Source of the DNA: Liolophura sinensis
Lineage: Eukaryota; Mollusca; Polyplacophora; Chitonida; Chitonidae
Assembly (NCBI RefSeq): GCF_032854445.1
Contig: NC_088303.1
Span: 22,203,501-22,267,500 of the forward strand
Reading direction: 5' to 3'
DNA length: 64,000 nucleotides
Part shown: positions 12,839 to 25,300 of the stretch, one piece after another
Position numbering within the stretch: position 1 is the first letter of the stretch
Layout of the letters: every line of letters starts with the position of its first letter
Translations under genes and position numbers: made by a program
The notes under the pieces: model-generated
The model's input: the letters and a program-made list of their open reading frames with translations, nothing else
Databases searched by the model: none
Told to the model about the DNA's origin: nothing

Positions 12839-12888
12839 ATGTACAATTTATACTAAACTTACACAGACAGTATGACAGTAAACTCAGA

Positions 12889-12910
12889 CCCCCCCCCCCC
12901 CCCCCCCACC
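12889..12910. repeat. Poly-C tract
   Basis: Near-pure run of about 19 C at the edge of the preceding array. Other C tracts lie at about 11,812, 12,131 and 12,457. Confidence 0.9.
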
Positions 12911-15900
12911 GGCTGCACATCGCCTCTCTTACACAAAACACAAAAAACACTCATATTCAACATCATCCTGCAGATTTATTGACATTTCTACAGAACTGTG
13001 TAAGTGTTTGAAGTTCGGTAACAATTACACAGAGATTTCTTACAGTCAAAAGAAAAAAAAGAAGACATTTGTTACAATTACATGCATGATTCAACTTACA
13101 AAATCGTGATTAAAAAAATTATTTTCTTTTTACACACACCATATGGTTGCAATGTCTATGATTCAATCGCAAAATGCATGCAGCAAATTATAATAATCTA
13201 TTGCAAAAAAACTCAATTTTGGAGAATCACCTGAAAAATCATGGTTGAATAACTGGCCTTGTAATCTATGCATGCGGCCTTTAATTATTTGATTACGTGT
13301 ACTACCTTACTTAATTTATTACGATCTTGTGCTTAGCTTTGCTAGACATCACAGCATATGGCCTTGCTTAAATTTCTCTGATGGGTTTAAGATTTTGGAC
13401 AAATGATGAAGTGGAGAGTAGAGGTACTGTTACCCACAATTTGAAGGCCTTTCTACCTGGATGAACATGAGGGCAAATAATTTAATCCATTTTAAATTGC
13501 GCATTAATGCATGTTTCTGGGCTTTTCAAGCAAATGTCATCAATGGAATGAACAGTCTAATCAAAATGTTGAATACTTTAATAAGTGAATACATGAAAGC
13601 TGACATTTCGTCCAATATTTAACATTGATTTAATACTGTACTCATAATCCAAAAACGTTTCCTTTCAATCCTCACTTGGTATATTCATTTGTTTCGGTCA
13701 GCACAGGATGCATCATTACAATACAATTTATAGGTACAATAACTTCTTCCACCTTCTCTCCTTGTAGTCCTGGTCTTGCCATTAAAGTTATTTGTAAACT
13801 GAAAATAACCTGCCTTAAAAATAATACAAACAAGCATGTATTAATTTATCTACATTATTCTGTGACATGCTTGCACAGAATCCGGTTCCGTTTTCAATGA
13901 CCTTCTCCCCACCCTAGACAGCCCGTATACCTTGGTGTAATTTGCACAGGGAAGTAATTGTTGTGAAATCTTTCATCCGTATATCATTCTCCAAAATGAT
14001 AGGAGAATACACTTAAGCACATGTGAAGCAATTGAAAAATTACAGAAATTATAGGCAAACATAATACAAAACAAAACAAGGCCACAACCGTCTTCAGTAA
14101 TAACATGCTTGACATAAAACAATTATTCATCTCATCTTTTCCGTAACATAATGTTTAGGAGCAACTCAAATTTACAAATTGCCTATATACATGTATGTGT
14201 GATAGCACAAAAACTACAAAAACAAAAAGTGCTGTTACATTCTAAAACAAAAATTAAAAATATACAAAGGCCAACAGTAGTTAGCAGTACTGAAGATTGT
14301 CCTTTTCAAAACACATTCACATTTTCAAACCTAGATTTTCAAGTCTAATTCTCTTTTAACAGCTACTTTTTTTTTCCTAAGCTTCTGTCATTGTCCTAAT
14401 GGGAGGCATGTCCATCAGAAATTCAGGTCCAAGCTCAGCAGTAGGTCATGCACTTCTGTGATAGTATTATTGGTCATTAACTTTACTTGATCAGTGCAAA
14501 GCAATGAGATTTAACACATGCATGTTACCACACTGTGCAAGAAAAAGGGACGAAGCCGCAGTTCAAATGAGTCAAACATTGTCCCTCACAAATTCATGCT
14601 GTCACGTCTGCAAATCAGAATCCTGATTGTCCAATTTTATTTTTATTCTTTGTCATGGCTTTCTCCAAGTTTGTAAAGCAAGTATGAAATGCCCTTGAAG
14701 TGAGAAACCTAATGGATACTGTTAACTTTTAAGTCCAACAAATCTTGAAGTCTACTGTAAATAGTGACAAGACCAACAAATACAGGAGTGAATTTGAACA
14801 TAATGATCACTCCAGCAGGAGCCTGAATCGCCTTTATTTGGACAGATGTTAGATAGGTTAGGGAGAAGGCATGCATTAGGAAGGAAAAAGGTTGTTGTTG
14901 TTAAATAACTGCGTCACTACTGGTAAATGTACATATAAATATTAACCAATAATCTGTAACTTTCATACAAAAAATTTGTATGAGAAGATGTAAGTGGTTT
15001 GTTAGTCATCAAAGTTATAAAAGCCTGCAACTGTACATTGTCACAAGTAGCTTACACGTAAGTATATAACTCATCTTTTATGCAAATTAGCGCATGAATG
15101 TGTACACTACATGATATCAAAACATCATGATTATGTTGTCATATGTAAATTTTAGAAAGATATACTGTCATTAGCAGAGAGCTATTTTGCAATAACAACC
15201 TTTTTCTTGTCCTTTTTCATTGAAGTTGTATCTCTCCACAGGAATAGCTTACATTAAGTAGAAACGTAATACTGAAAATATGCGAGTAATGAAAAAAACG
15301 TGTACATAAGCAACAGAAATAACAGACAAACATGCTTAAATGATAAATGTTACTGGAAAACATGAAAGAAAGAAAAAAATAAAACACACACACCAAAGAC
15401 ATCAACACTACATGTGAACAGATATAACATCAATTGTAACAAAGCTTTTACATGTCCAAAAATATTATGTTAAAAAGATTTAATGTGGTTTACACTGAGC
15501 CACCAAAGCCCAATGATATCTGTTGTTTTTCACAGACAGGTAGGCCTATACTCACAATCATATTATAACTTATCATAACTAACGACTTATCAATGCTGAA
15601 CAAAAATGTAGGTACGCATGGATCCATAAAAACAATTAAATTCCCTCATGTTCTCCTTGTTTATACATGCATGGCATAAAAGGAGAAAAACATACTGTGT
15701 TTAAAATGACCTGCATTTAGAATCAATATGCAAAGTATTTACAGTTTGTGTTTGAAAACGTTTACGTATACAAAAATTGGTTCATGTTAAATTTTCTCAA
15801 CAACATGTACATGTAATATGCTGGTTTCCTCCATTATTACTATTTTAAAATATGTTTAGAATCTATATGTACATGTATGCATGTATGCATAAAGATGGCT

Positions 15901-16454
15901 TCTAAAACTGTAGTGTATATATTAAAGATTTGGAAAAAGAAAAAAAACAGTTTGCGTAAAAGCAAAATCAAAGTTCACCACATCATAGGAATATACTTAG
16001 CCAGAACATACAAAAATATTATATCAATTTACATGTGTCATTAAAACTGTTTTTAATTACTCTTAATAGACACTTTAATAAATGGGCATATAAAAGAGGT
16101 AACCTTTCGAAAATACATGTCATTTCTGCCCTATCTGATAATTCCAAATCTTTTAAATGTTTCAGACAGGTACATACTTAGATTGTGGACCAATCAATAA
16201 CTTGAATACGATTGCCTACACACCTACACAATCTAACAATGAAACATAAAATTGAGTTCATGTTAATCTCATCAGTATAAGTTTTCATCACATGCCTACA
16301 CTAAATCTCAGACAATTAGAACAAAGGGAGTTTTATGTGCACATACACATGTATAGACCCAACCTAGATTATCAACACTAAACCTGTGCTGGGTTTTAGC
16401 CCTTTTATCTAACAGATCTCTCTCTCTCTTCCCTTGTGATGTGGTCATCCATAA

Positions 16455-16710
16455 ATGAACTTACATGTGGCATACTACAGAGGCCCCCCCAATCTAGCAT
16501 CTTACACAGGGTCTTTCTGGAGCACCCCCCCCCCACCCACCACCAGCCTATTACAGAGGGTTCCTCTAGCATATTACAGAGACCCCCTTGAGCACATTAC
16601 AGAGGGCTCCACAAGCATAGTCCAGAGACCCCCTCGAGCACATTACAGAGGGCTCCACTAGCATATTCCAGAGGGTCCCTTTACAGGTCCACTCTAGCAT
16701 ACTGCAGAGG
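16455..16710. repeat. Degenerate tandem repeat (attacagagggctcc units)
   Basis: Repeated segments of the form attacagagggctccacta alternate with cagagaccccctcgagcac. Spacing is irregular at about 25-30 bp, and a C tract lies inside. Confidence 0.7.
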
Positions 16711-17369
16711 CCCCATCAGGCAATGAAATAAATTACCACATAATCTTTAAGAATGCCCAGGCATATCTGCTTCAAGAAAACCTTAATTTATACCTACTTG
16801 ACATGGTGGCTTGGTTAATAATGTACACTCTTGTTATAAGCTGCTAACATTTGAATTAAAATTATTAATTTTCACAATAGTTCAAATTTCGAGTTCAAAA
16901 AAAGGGTTTTTATTTCCATTTCCATTCAACATGTCACATCACATGACATAATGTAAATATTTGGAGAAATAAAAAAAAAATCAAATCGTATTGTTTCATC
17001 TTGAAAAGCACACATTGTTCTTTAGCAAAAGTTTCATTTTATAAAGAAGTATCAACTATGAACGCTATCCCTTTTATCTTTTTGAACATGAACACAAACC
17101 GCAATAAAATATTCAATGGCTGATTTAATGAATCAATAATGAACCATCATGACTTAATAGCACAGTAGCAGTATTACAATTATGCCATTGAAAAATACTT
17201 CATTCAGCAGGGCCTTACTTCAATAGTTACCTTAATTCTACAGTACCATCAATAATATGTGGAGATCAAAATAGGCATTGGCTTTTATGGCCTTCTTCAC
17301 TTCAGAAAACTTTGTCATTTGAGGCTAAAGTCTTTTAAAACAGAAGGGGAAAACACTTCTCAGTAAAAC

Positions 17370-17610
17370 TGTAAAACAGTTCACTTGTATACCATAACAG
17401 TCCACTGAGATACATGTGATATAACAGTTCACTGAGATAGTATAACAGTCCACTGCAATAGTACAACAGTCCGCTGATATTGTATAACACCAGTGACAAT
17501 GTAAATATCATGCAGATACTATAACAATGCACTAAGACAGTATGTCTTTTTCAGATATTACAACAGCCCACTTGAATTGTATAATAGCTCACTTGGATAC
17601 TGTAAGTTAA
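17370..17610. repeat. Degenerate 22-24 bp tandem repeat
   Basis: Recurring agtataacagtccactgaga-like units with point changes across about 240 bp. Confidence 0.7.
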
Positions 17611-18953
17611 AAGAGAGACTTTAATTCAGAGATACTACAAGAAATCTTTGGGGTACCATAACATCACTGGGGTAAAGTAACAGACACTTTGATGTTTATA
17701 TCAGTTCTCTGTCATACTACAAGAGTGCAAGACAAACCTCTTTCCAGAAAAGAATAAAACCTTAAATTTTTCCTCTAATGAATTTCTAATGATAGTACTT
17801 ATTTCAAATACTCTGCTTCAAGGTCAACTCTACAATATATTTTCTACAATGTACCACTGAGAGCTGAAATTAGCGGCTGAAACATATGTGCACATATGTC
17901 CAGTCTTTCTCCATAAAACAAACTATCCATCACCTGGCCAGTCTCTGTTTTACAGAGACTACACTTAATTTGTCACAATCTTACAGCGACTAGACGCTTA
18001 GAATGTCATAATACACAGATTTATATGTAGCATCTCCAGTAGCTCACGTATGAAGCAGGTGTAATCCTGGTTAGGATGTTACAAGACATTGCTACTCTGT
18101 CCATAAGGGCTAGCATCGACAATAAAATCTGTGACCAACAATGAGTTGTGAATGTGTTGGGCTATGTTTTCAAAGAACTCTTCAGAACACACGTCATGTA
18201 TGACATAACCAAGAGACCCAGTGTTGGTAAACGTTCTCAGTGAGACAGAAAAACAATGTGCTGCAGCAAATTGCAAATACATGTAAACTACGGGTCTAAC
18301 TATTCGCAGCAAGTATGAAAGGTAAACTTTCACAGCTAGTGCTAAAAATACCACATGTAGTATGCAAATTTTGAGAGTCCAAAGAGAGGACTGATCAGTC
18401 CTCTTCATGAAGCCGATAACTTGCTCTAATCACAACGTATAGAAAAAGGGCATTTCTAGTGATCACAGATAAATGTTACAGTTGTCAGCATGATGTTCAG
18501 GCTGGTTCCTCTCACCATCTTAGTCACAACAGAGATAGGTAAGCGTGGTCCATGCAGAAGCTGAGTTTTATCCACCACAAAGAAAAAAAAGGACTTTGGT
18601 CAGCGAAGCAGATTTTCTGTCAGAAACTGTTCTGTACAGTGTTCAGTCACTTTGTTTTCCTATAGCACCCAGCTCATTTCCTTGAGCTACCTCTCATTCC
18701 ATTGATGGGGCCTAAATTTTGGTACATTTTCCCTGGATCTTCAGGTTCCCTGTGATGAAGAAAGATGAAATAAATGTACTTATTTACTTCACTAATGTGG
18801 GATATATGGTAGTTGGCTGAGCGAAGGAGAAAAAATACTATACATGTAAATCATGGCTGAGGTGGTAAGAATTGGACTTGACACTGCTATTCAACAATTA
18901 GTGATGAATAGACAAATCTAAAACATTCTCATGACAAAAAAAAAAATGTTACA

Positions 18954-18959
18954 TTTATT
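18954..18959 (-). promoter_or_regulatory. Candidate polyadenylation signal for SHP2
   Basis: On the minus strand AATAAA lies about 270 nt after the SHP2 stop codon (19,226). It is the nearest clear signal, and longer UTRs remain possible. Confidence 0.3.
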
Positions 18960-19225
18960 CATTACATAGCAATTTTTTTGAAAGTCAAGCTGTGAGGCGT
19001 AATTCTGAAATCAAGTAGCTCCTTTTAACCATCGCTTTTTTCCAAATATATGGCAAAGTATATTTTCTACTTTATATATTTCTGAAAAATGCAAGGAATA
19101 ATCAACATTTAAGAAAGTAGCATAGATCAGTGATAACAACATCTTCAGATGTCCTAGCTTGCTACTTTAATCATTAAGTTTTTCCATTAAAAAAAGCCCA
19201 ATGGGAATGTGAAGAAATGTGACAA

Positions 19226-19369
19226 TTACTTTGGTAAATCTCTAGCCTGTTTTTGAGCTGCCCTGGGTGGAGGTTGAAGTGTTCCAGAGTTTGCTCCCCC
19301 TGTTCTAGACGATTCATACACATTCGCATACGTAATGTTTGTATACTCCCTCCCTGCCACAGTGCTTCT
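19226..19369 (-). CDS. PTPN11: SHP2 C-terminal tail exon with two YxN motifs
   Basis: It begins [18 protein letters not shown] and ends in a Pro-rich stretch ([10 protein letters not shown]) and DLPK, then TAA. EYTNI aligns with human Tyr542, and YANV resembles the human Tyr580 site (YENV). Both fit the GRB2-SH2 consensus pYxN. Here they sit only five residues apart instead of almost forty. The tail is shorter than in vertebrates. Confidence 0.92.
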   Translation of the reverse strand, partial: RSTVAGREYTNITYANVYESSRTGGANSGTLQPPPRAAQKQARDLPK

Positions 19370-22300
19370 CTGGAACACAGAATGGGGAAAATATCATAGA
19401 TTAATGCTGCCATCTTTAATATAAGGTACACTAATTTCCACCAGTCATCAGAGATTCACAACTATTTGAAGGATGCACTGCTTTTACACTGCTTTTTGGG
19501 AATACTTAACAAGATTTATTTATTTATTTGATTGGTGTTTTACGCCGTACTCAAGAATATTTCACTTATACGATGGCGGCCAGCATTATGGTGGGTGGAA
19601 ACCGGGGGAAACCCACGACCATCCGCAGGTTGCTGGCAGACCTTCCCACTTACGGCCGGAGAGTAAGCCAGCATGTACTTAACAAGATATTTGTTATAAA
19701 GAAACCAAATCCTAGATTGTAGTTATACAATGTTTATCACCTGAGTGACAAGTATGTAGTGTGAGCCCTACTTTTCAGCTTTGTGTTACATGTACTTACA
19801 GTAATGTAGAGTGCTGCCATTGTGTATTACCTGCAGTGCAGTACAATGAGGTGAAAAACTGAACGCCTGTCTGTCTTAGTGTTGTGTTTTACCTACAGTA
19901 ATGTGCAGTACCCAATGAGGTGTAAAACTGGAGACCTTTCTGTTTTAGTGTTGTGCTTACCTATAGAAATGTCAAGTACCGATTGAGGTGTAAAACTAGA
20001 GACCTTTTTGTTTTAGTGTTGTGTTTACCTACAGTAATGTGCAGTACCCAATGAGGTGTAAAACCGGAGACCTTTCTGTTTTAGTGTTGTGTTTTACCTA
20101 CAGTAATGTGCAGTACCCAATGAGGTGTAAAACTGGGGACTTTTCTGTTCATTGTGATGTGTTGCCTACTGATGCTCATTGTCATGTGTTGCCTACTGAT
20201 GCTCACTGACATGTGTTGCCTACTGATGCTCACTGTCATGTGTTGCCTACTGAAGTTCATCGTCATGTGTTGTCCACTGATGTTCATTGTCATGTGTTGC
20301 CTTCTGATGTTCACTGTCATGTGTTGCCTACTGATGTTCATTGTCATGTGTTGCCTACTGATGTTAACTGTCATGTGTTGCCTACTGAAGTTCATCGTCG
20401 TGTGTTGTCCATTGATGTTCAATAACAATATTAAGACTGGGTTATCAGATGAAGGGCTTGCTGTTTACATGCTCTGCCTGTATCCTCCTCTGCTCTGTCT
20501 CTATATAATGTTGTACAGCCAGGTAGACAAACTTATACTGGGCTTCTGTCTGCACCATTCCTGACCGTTGGGACCGGATCGTCTGTATTGTCTTCTGTAT
20601 GTCAATCTCCACATCCAGTCCTGTAAAACACAAGTCATGAAGAAATCCCATGGGAAAAATAATCTGATAAACTACTGTTGAGTTTATTTGGCTGTTTTTG
20701 TTTTCATGAGGGTTATGATTCTATCAGCACATGCCGTAGGAGTAGGACGGACTGACTGTGATTTACTTGATTTATTTGACTGGTGTTTTACGCTGCACTC
20801 ATGAATATTTCTTATACAATGGCGGCATTGTGCTGGGAGGAAACCAAACAGAGCCTGAGGGGTACACACAACCATCTGCAGTTTGCTGGCAGACCTTTCC
20901 ATTTACAGCCTGAGAGGAAGCCAGCAACAGATTGTGACCATGGGCAAGTGTTAAAAGGGAACCAAATTTAAGACACAACATCTGGGGCCAATTCCACATA
21001 AACATTTCTGACTTAAGTCAAAATTTGAAATATAATTTTAGAGGTTAATTTGAGGCCCTAGAAATTACAATTTTGACCAACTCTTAGACAACTTCAAGTT
21101 TAATAGCACATTTATAATATAAACAAAGCATTGTGATGAAGTTTTCAATCTAATGTACATCAGAAACATCTTCATAAAATCGGCCCCAAACCATTTTGCA
21201 GACCTGAAAATGTGGCTGAGGAAGTTGGAGCTGGGTTAAGCACACATCATCATTAAATACGAAGGCAATCTGGCTGAGAACTTTATTTTTAAATTGTTAA
21301 CTGAACCAAATTCGAGCCACAAAAAAGTCTGAATCATCATTGGCTTGATGTCCAACAATGAAATAATTTGTTGGCAGGTTCAGTGGCAGTAATACAAACA
21401 CGACAATTGGACCAAAATAATAATTTTCAAACTATGTAGATTTTTACAACATGTTATCATGTAGAAGGAACTTACCTTTTGTTTTTATTTGGTTCAAAAT
21501 AATGTCGATAACAATAAATGTCCCAGTTCGACCAATCCCAGCACTACAAGAACACACAACAACAATATTAATACTAATTCATAGGAATATATTTATATTT
21601 ATCATATTTATTTACTTCTTCACAGACACTACACACTGGGTAACACTACAGCACTGGGTAACACTGCAGCACTGGGTAACACTGTACACTGGGTAACACT
21701 ACAGCACTGGGTAACGCTACAGCACTGGTTAATGCTACAGCACAGGGTAACACTGCAGCACTGGGTAACACTGTACACTGGGTAACGCTACAGCACTGGG
21801 TAACGCTACAGCACTGGATAACGCTACAGCACAAGGTAACACTGCAGCACTGGGTAACACTGTACACTGGGTAACGCTACAGCACTGGGTAACCCTACAG
21901 CACTGGGTAACGCTGCAGCACTGGGTAACACTGTACACTGGGTAACGCTACAGCACTGGGTAACCCTACAGCACTGGATAACCCTACAGCACTGGGTAAC
22001 ACGGCAGCACAGGGTAACACTGCAGCACTGGGTAACACTGGGTAACACTGTACACTGGGTAACGCTACAGGACTGGGTAACACTGCAGTTCCCGACTGTC
22101 AGGACTGTGATACTCAATGTCACTTCAACTCAGTCACAAAGTAAAGCAGATTTGCAGCATTCAAAAAGTAACTTTTGTCACAAGTTGAACCAAGTCATAT
22201 CACAGGGGTGCATTTTTCTGCAAGCCCGAATATTGTTATCTGTGAGAAATGTTTCGTTCCACTTGAACATACTGTGTGAACTTTTGTCTATTTTTATAAA

Positions 22301-25300
22301 ATGGAAATCAATGCAAGGGTGAAAGACAAAAAGTGGCTCTGTTTTTAAAAAAAATCCAGACTACTTCTTACTCCATTATAAATAGATTTCACCAGACATA
22401 CTCATAAATGCCACTTCCTCAAGTGTATTGGGCCTCTAGTACACATGAGCCAATCAAAAAACTATTTGTGCAGAAGTGACTTGCTTATCAAGATAGCCGA
22501 CCATACCTGCAATGGCTGACGACTGGTCCTGCTGAGGGGATTGCCTCCTGCTGGTCATTGACCTTCTGTAGGAAGTTGAGAACACTACCTGGGTCAAGTG
22601 GAACACCATAATCTGGCCAGATCATGTAATGAAACTGGTAGATCTTTCTCGGCACATCATTCTGAAAACAACCGCAAATTTCTTTACTTGTGTTAAAACA
22701 GATGAATATTTAAGAATATGCAACTTTTAGTCTCCTCTTCATTCACTGTTTACAAATATTCGATCAATACATATATATTTTGAGAGACATTCGGAAAGAG
22801 AAAACCAAGATCCTCTTTACTACAAAATACATTTATAATTCTGTATAAGGCCAATCGAAAACAATAAAAGAATCATCCTGAAGTAAAACCTTTTTTTGTG
22901 AGGAAATGTGGTGACACTACAGTTACTGTGTGGTGATACTACAATTATTTGTGTGGTGATACTACAATTATTTGTGTGGTAGCACTACAGTTACTTGAGT
23001 GGTGATATATATGCCACAGTCCTAATGACTTAGAAGAACTCTTTTGTTTATTATAGACTTTAATATCACATTCAAAAAACAGAGAAAATCAATTCATGTT
23101 TAAAAATTCCACGGTTCTGACAGCTCTTTCTGTGGTACTTATTCATATGGTTGATTATGTCGTACTAAGGAATATTTCAGTTAGACAACAATGGCTAGCA
23201 CAAAGGTGGGAGGAAACTGGGCAGAGATCAAGCTGGACTTGAACTCACAGTGATTGCATAAGTGATATGCTTCCAGGTCATTTTAATGTGCTAGAAAACT
23301 AACCACTTGGCCATGATTACTAATCACAGAATAGGTAGAAGTTGCCATTCACATAACCTTGTCATGTTATCGCTTAAAAATGTGACATGGCCAAACAAAT
23401 ATTTTATTTTAAACATGCTGTAAAAAAGAACAGAATTGCACAATCAGCAATAGGAAACTTCCCCATTCCCCATGGACTTCCCCATGCATGTAATTGTACT
23501 TGCTTGTACAGACCATGTAACGATATCTGAATGTTTAACACAAAACAATACAAATGTGTGAATGCAATTGATATATCTTTCAAACAGGTAAATTATACAA
23601 ACACAGACAGAAAAGGAGTTGTTTTCTACAATTTATATCATTTAAACTAGACTAACCAATGTTTTAAGAATCACAGAGGTTATGACTTACCTCACAGCCT
23701 TCTTTGCTCAATTCAAATTCTCGCAGGGAATAATCGGTCTCACTCTTCTCAAAAATGTGTTTTACAGTGAGTTTACCAGTGAAAGTGTTCACCTCACGGC
23801 AAGTGTTTGGTGCAGGCCAGTACCGCATACATTTGTTCTGGCAGAAAAAAACATACACAAGAAACCATGTTTTTAATACGCACCACCCATATTTTATTTA
23901 TTTCACTGCTGTTTGTGCCACTCAATAATATTTCCCTTATATGATAGCAGCCAGCATCACTGATTATAATTGGAGGAAATGGCCCCAATACTTAGTCAAA
24001 ATCATATATAATCACATCTCTTGAATTTTACATCTTCAGCCTGGTCTTTCACCACCAAAGAGCCACTGATAAATACTGGTTTGAATTTCTGCTTTACTGC
24101 GTTATAAGGCCTACTCTATACAGTTATGCATAAAACGATCCTTATTCATCTTTTTTCACCTGCAGTGTGACACATTTTCAGCTCTCTTCAAAGGTGAGAC
24201 AGGTGAGAAATCCCCATCAGAACTTACAGGTAAAATATAAGAAACGAAACAAACTTCAACGAAAACACACAGACAAAAAGTACCTTTCCTCTCTCCACTT
24301 CTTTGGTTGTCATGACGATGACACGAGCATTTTCCTGCCATATCATACGCCAAAAGTCATCAATTGTTGTGGGCAGACAGCCCTGTGTTGCAATGTACAG
24401 TTTTTTGGGCTCCAGTGAGTCTTCTTCTGACTAAAAATAACAGAAATTGCATCCATATTTATTTGCATTTCTACTTCAACTACAAGTTCAAGTATAATCC
24501 AGAAGACAACAACCTTAATTCTTCAACCTCATGAATAATTTTTATCACCTATATCGCCAAAGAGTGTTATGTAGGTAAATCACGGTTGGCAATAGTTTCG
24601 TATGTTCTTGTTCAGTACTGAATTTTCACCACACTCATACTACCATTCTACTGTATATATGTCAAATGAAATTTCTGCTATCCACTCTCATCAGGTTTGA
24701 TCAGTCTGTGACCAAGTATACAAGAACATGTCAAGAAATACTTTCTAACTCCCCGAACTTTTAATTTTTGACTTACACTGATGATGTTGGCATTGATGTA
24801 GTCAGATCCTACCACAGAAGGGTCCCCATCTCGCAGGATAACTCTGGTGTGATCAACTGTCAACACAATTCAAAATACACTCATGCTCATGGACAGCACA
24901 GTCTATATTCATATTTAAAATCTTTTCAACTTAATGAAGACATTAACAAAGAAGCTATATGGATACATGCATGTACGCACTTATTAACTGACTGATCACA
25001 TTAGATAACCGTGCCCACCGTAATTTCTCAACTGTTACCTGTATGAAAGAGGAACTTTCAGTGTGATTTATGCAATCTTTCAATATAATTTTCAACACAA
25101 AACCACAAAACTACATTGGTCAGATTGATCAATTTCAGGGTTTAACAAAAGGCATAACTGTATCAATCTACACACAGTAATGCTCCCAGAATGTGGTAAA
25201 ATAAACACTTTGCAAACATGTGAAAGGGTTGAAAAATTATAGGATTTTATTTCTTCTCAGTTCACAACCAGTTAACACCCTGTTTGACTTTTTGAGACCA

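Larger units (their letters stand above)
12911..18940. other. No gene seen downstream of SHP2; some short repeats
   Basis: AT-rich sequence with no supportable exon on either strand. It could include distal 3' UTR of the minus-strand SHP2 gene, but no boundary can be fixed by eye. Two short arrays inside it are listed separately (16,455-16,710 and 17,370-17,610). Confidence 0.4.

Noticed and set aside
22507-22661. SHP2 as an inactive pseudophosphatase because of WPDYG and SHC
   Set aside because: The catalytic Asp, Cys and Arg and the Q-loop are intact, and Tyr or Phe after WPD occurs in active PTPs. Only altered activity can be suggested.
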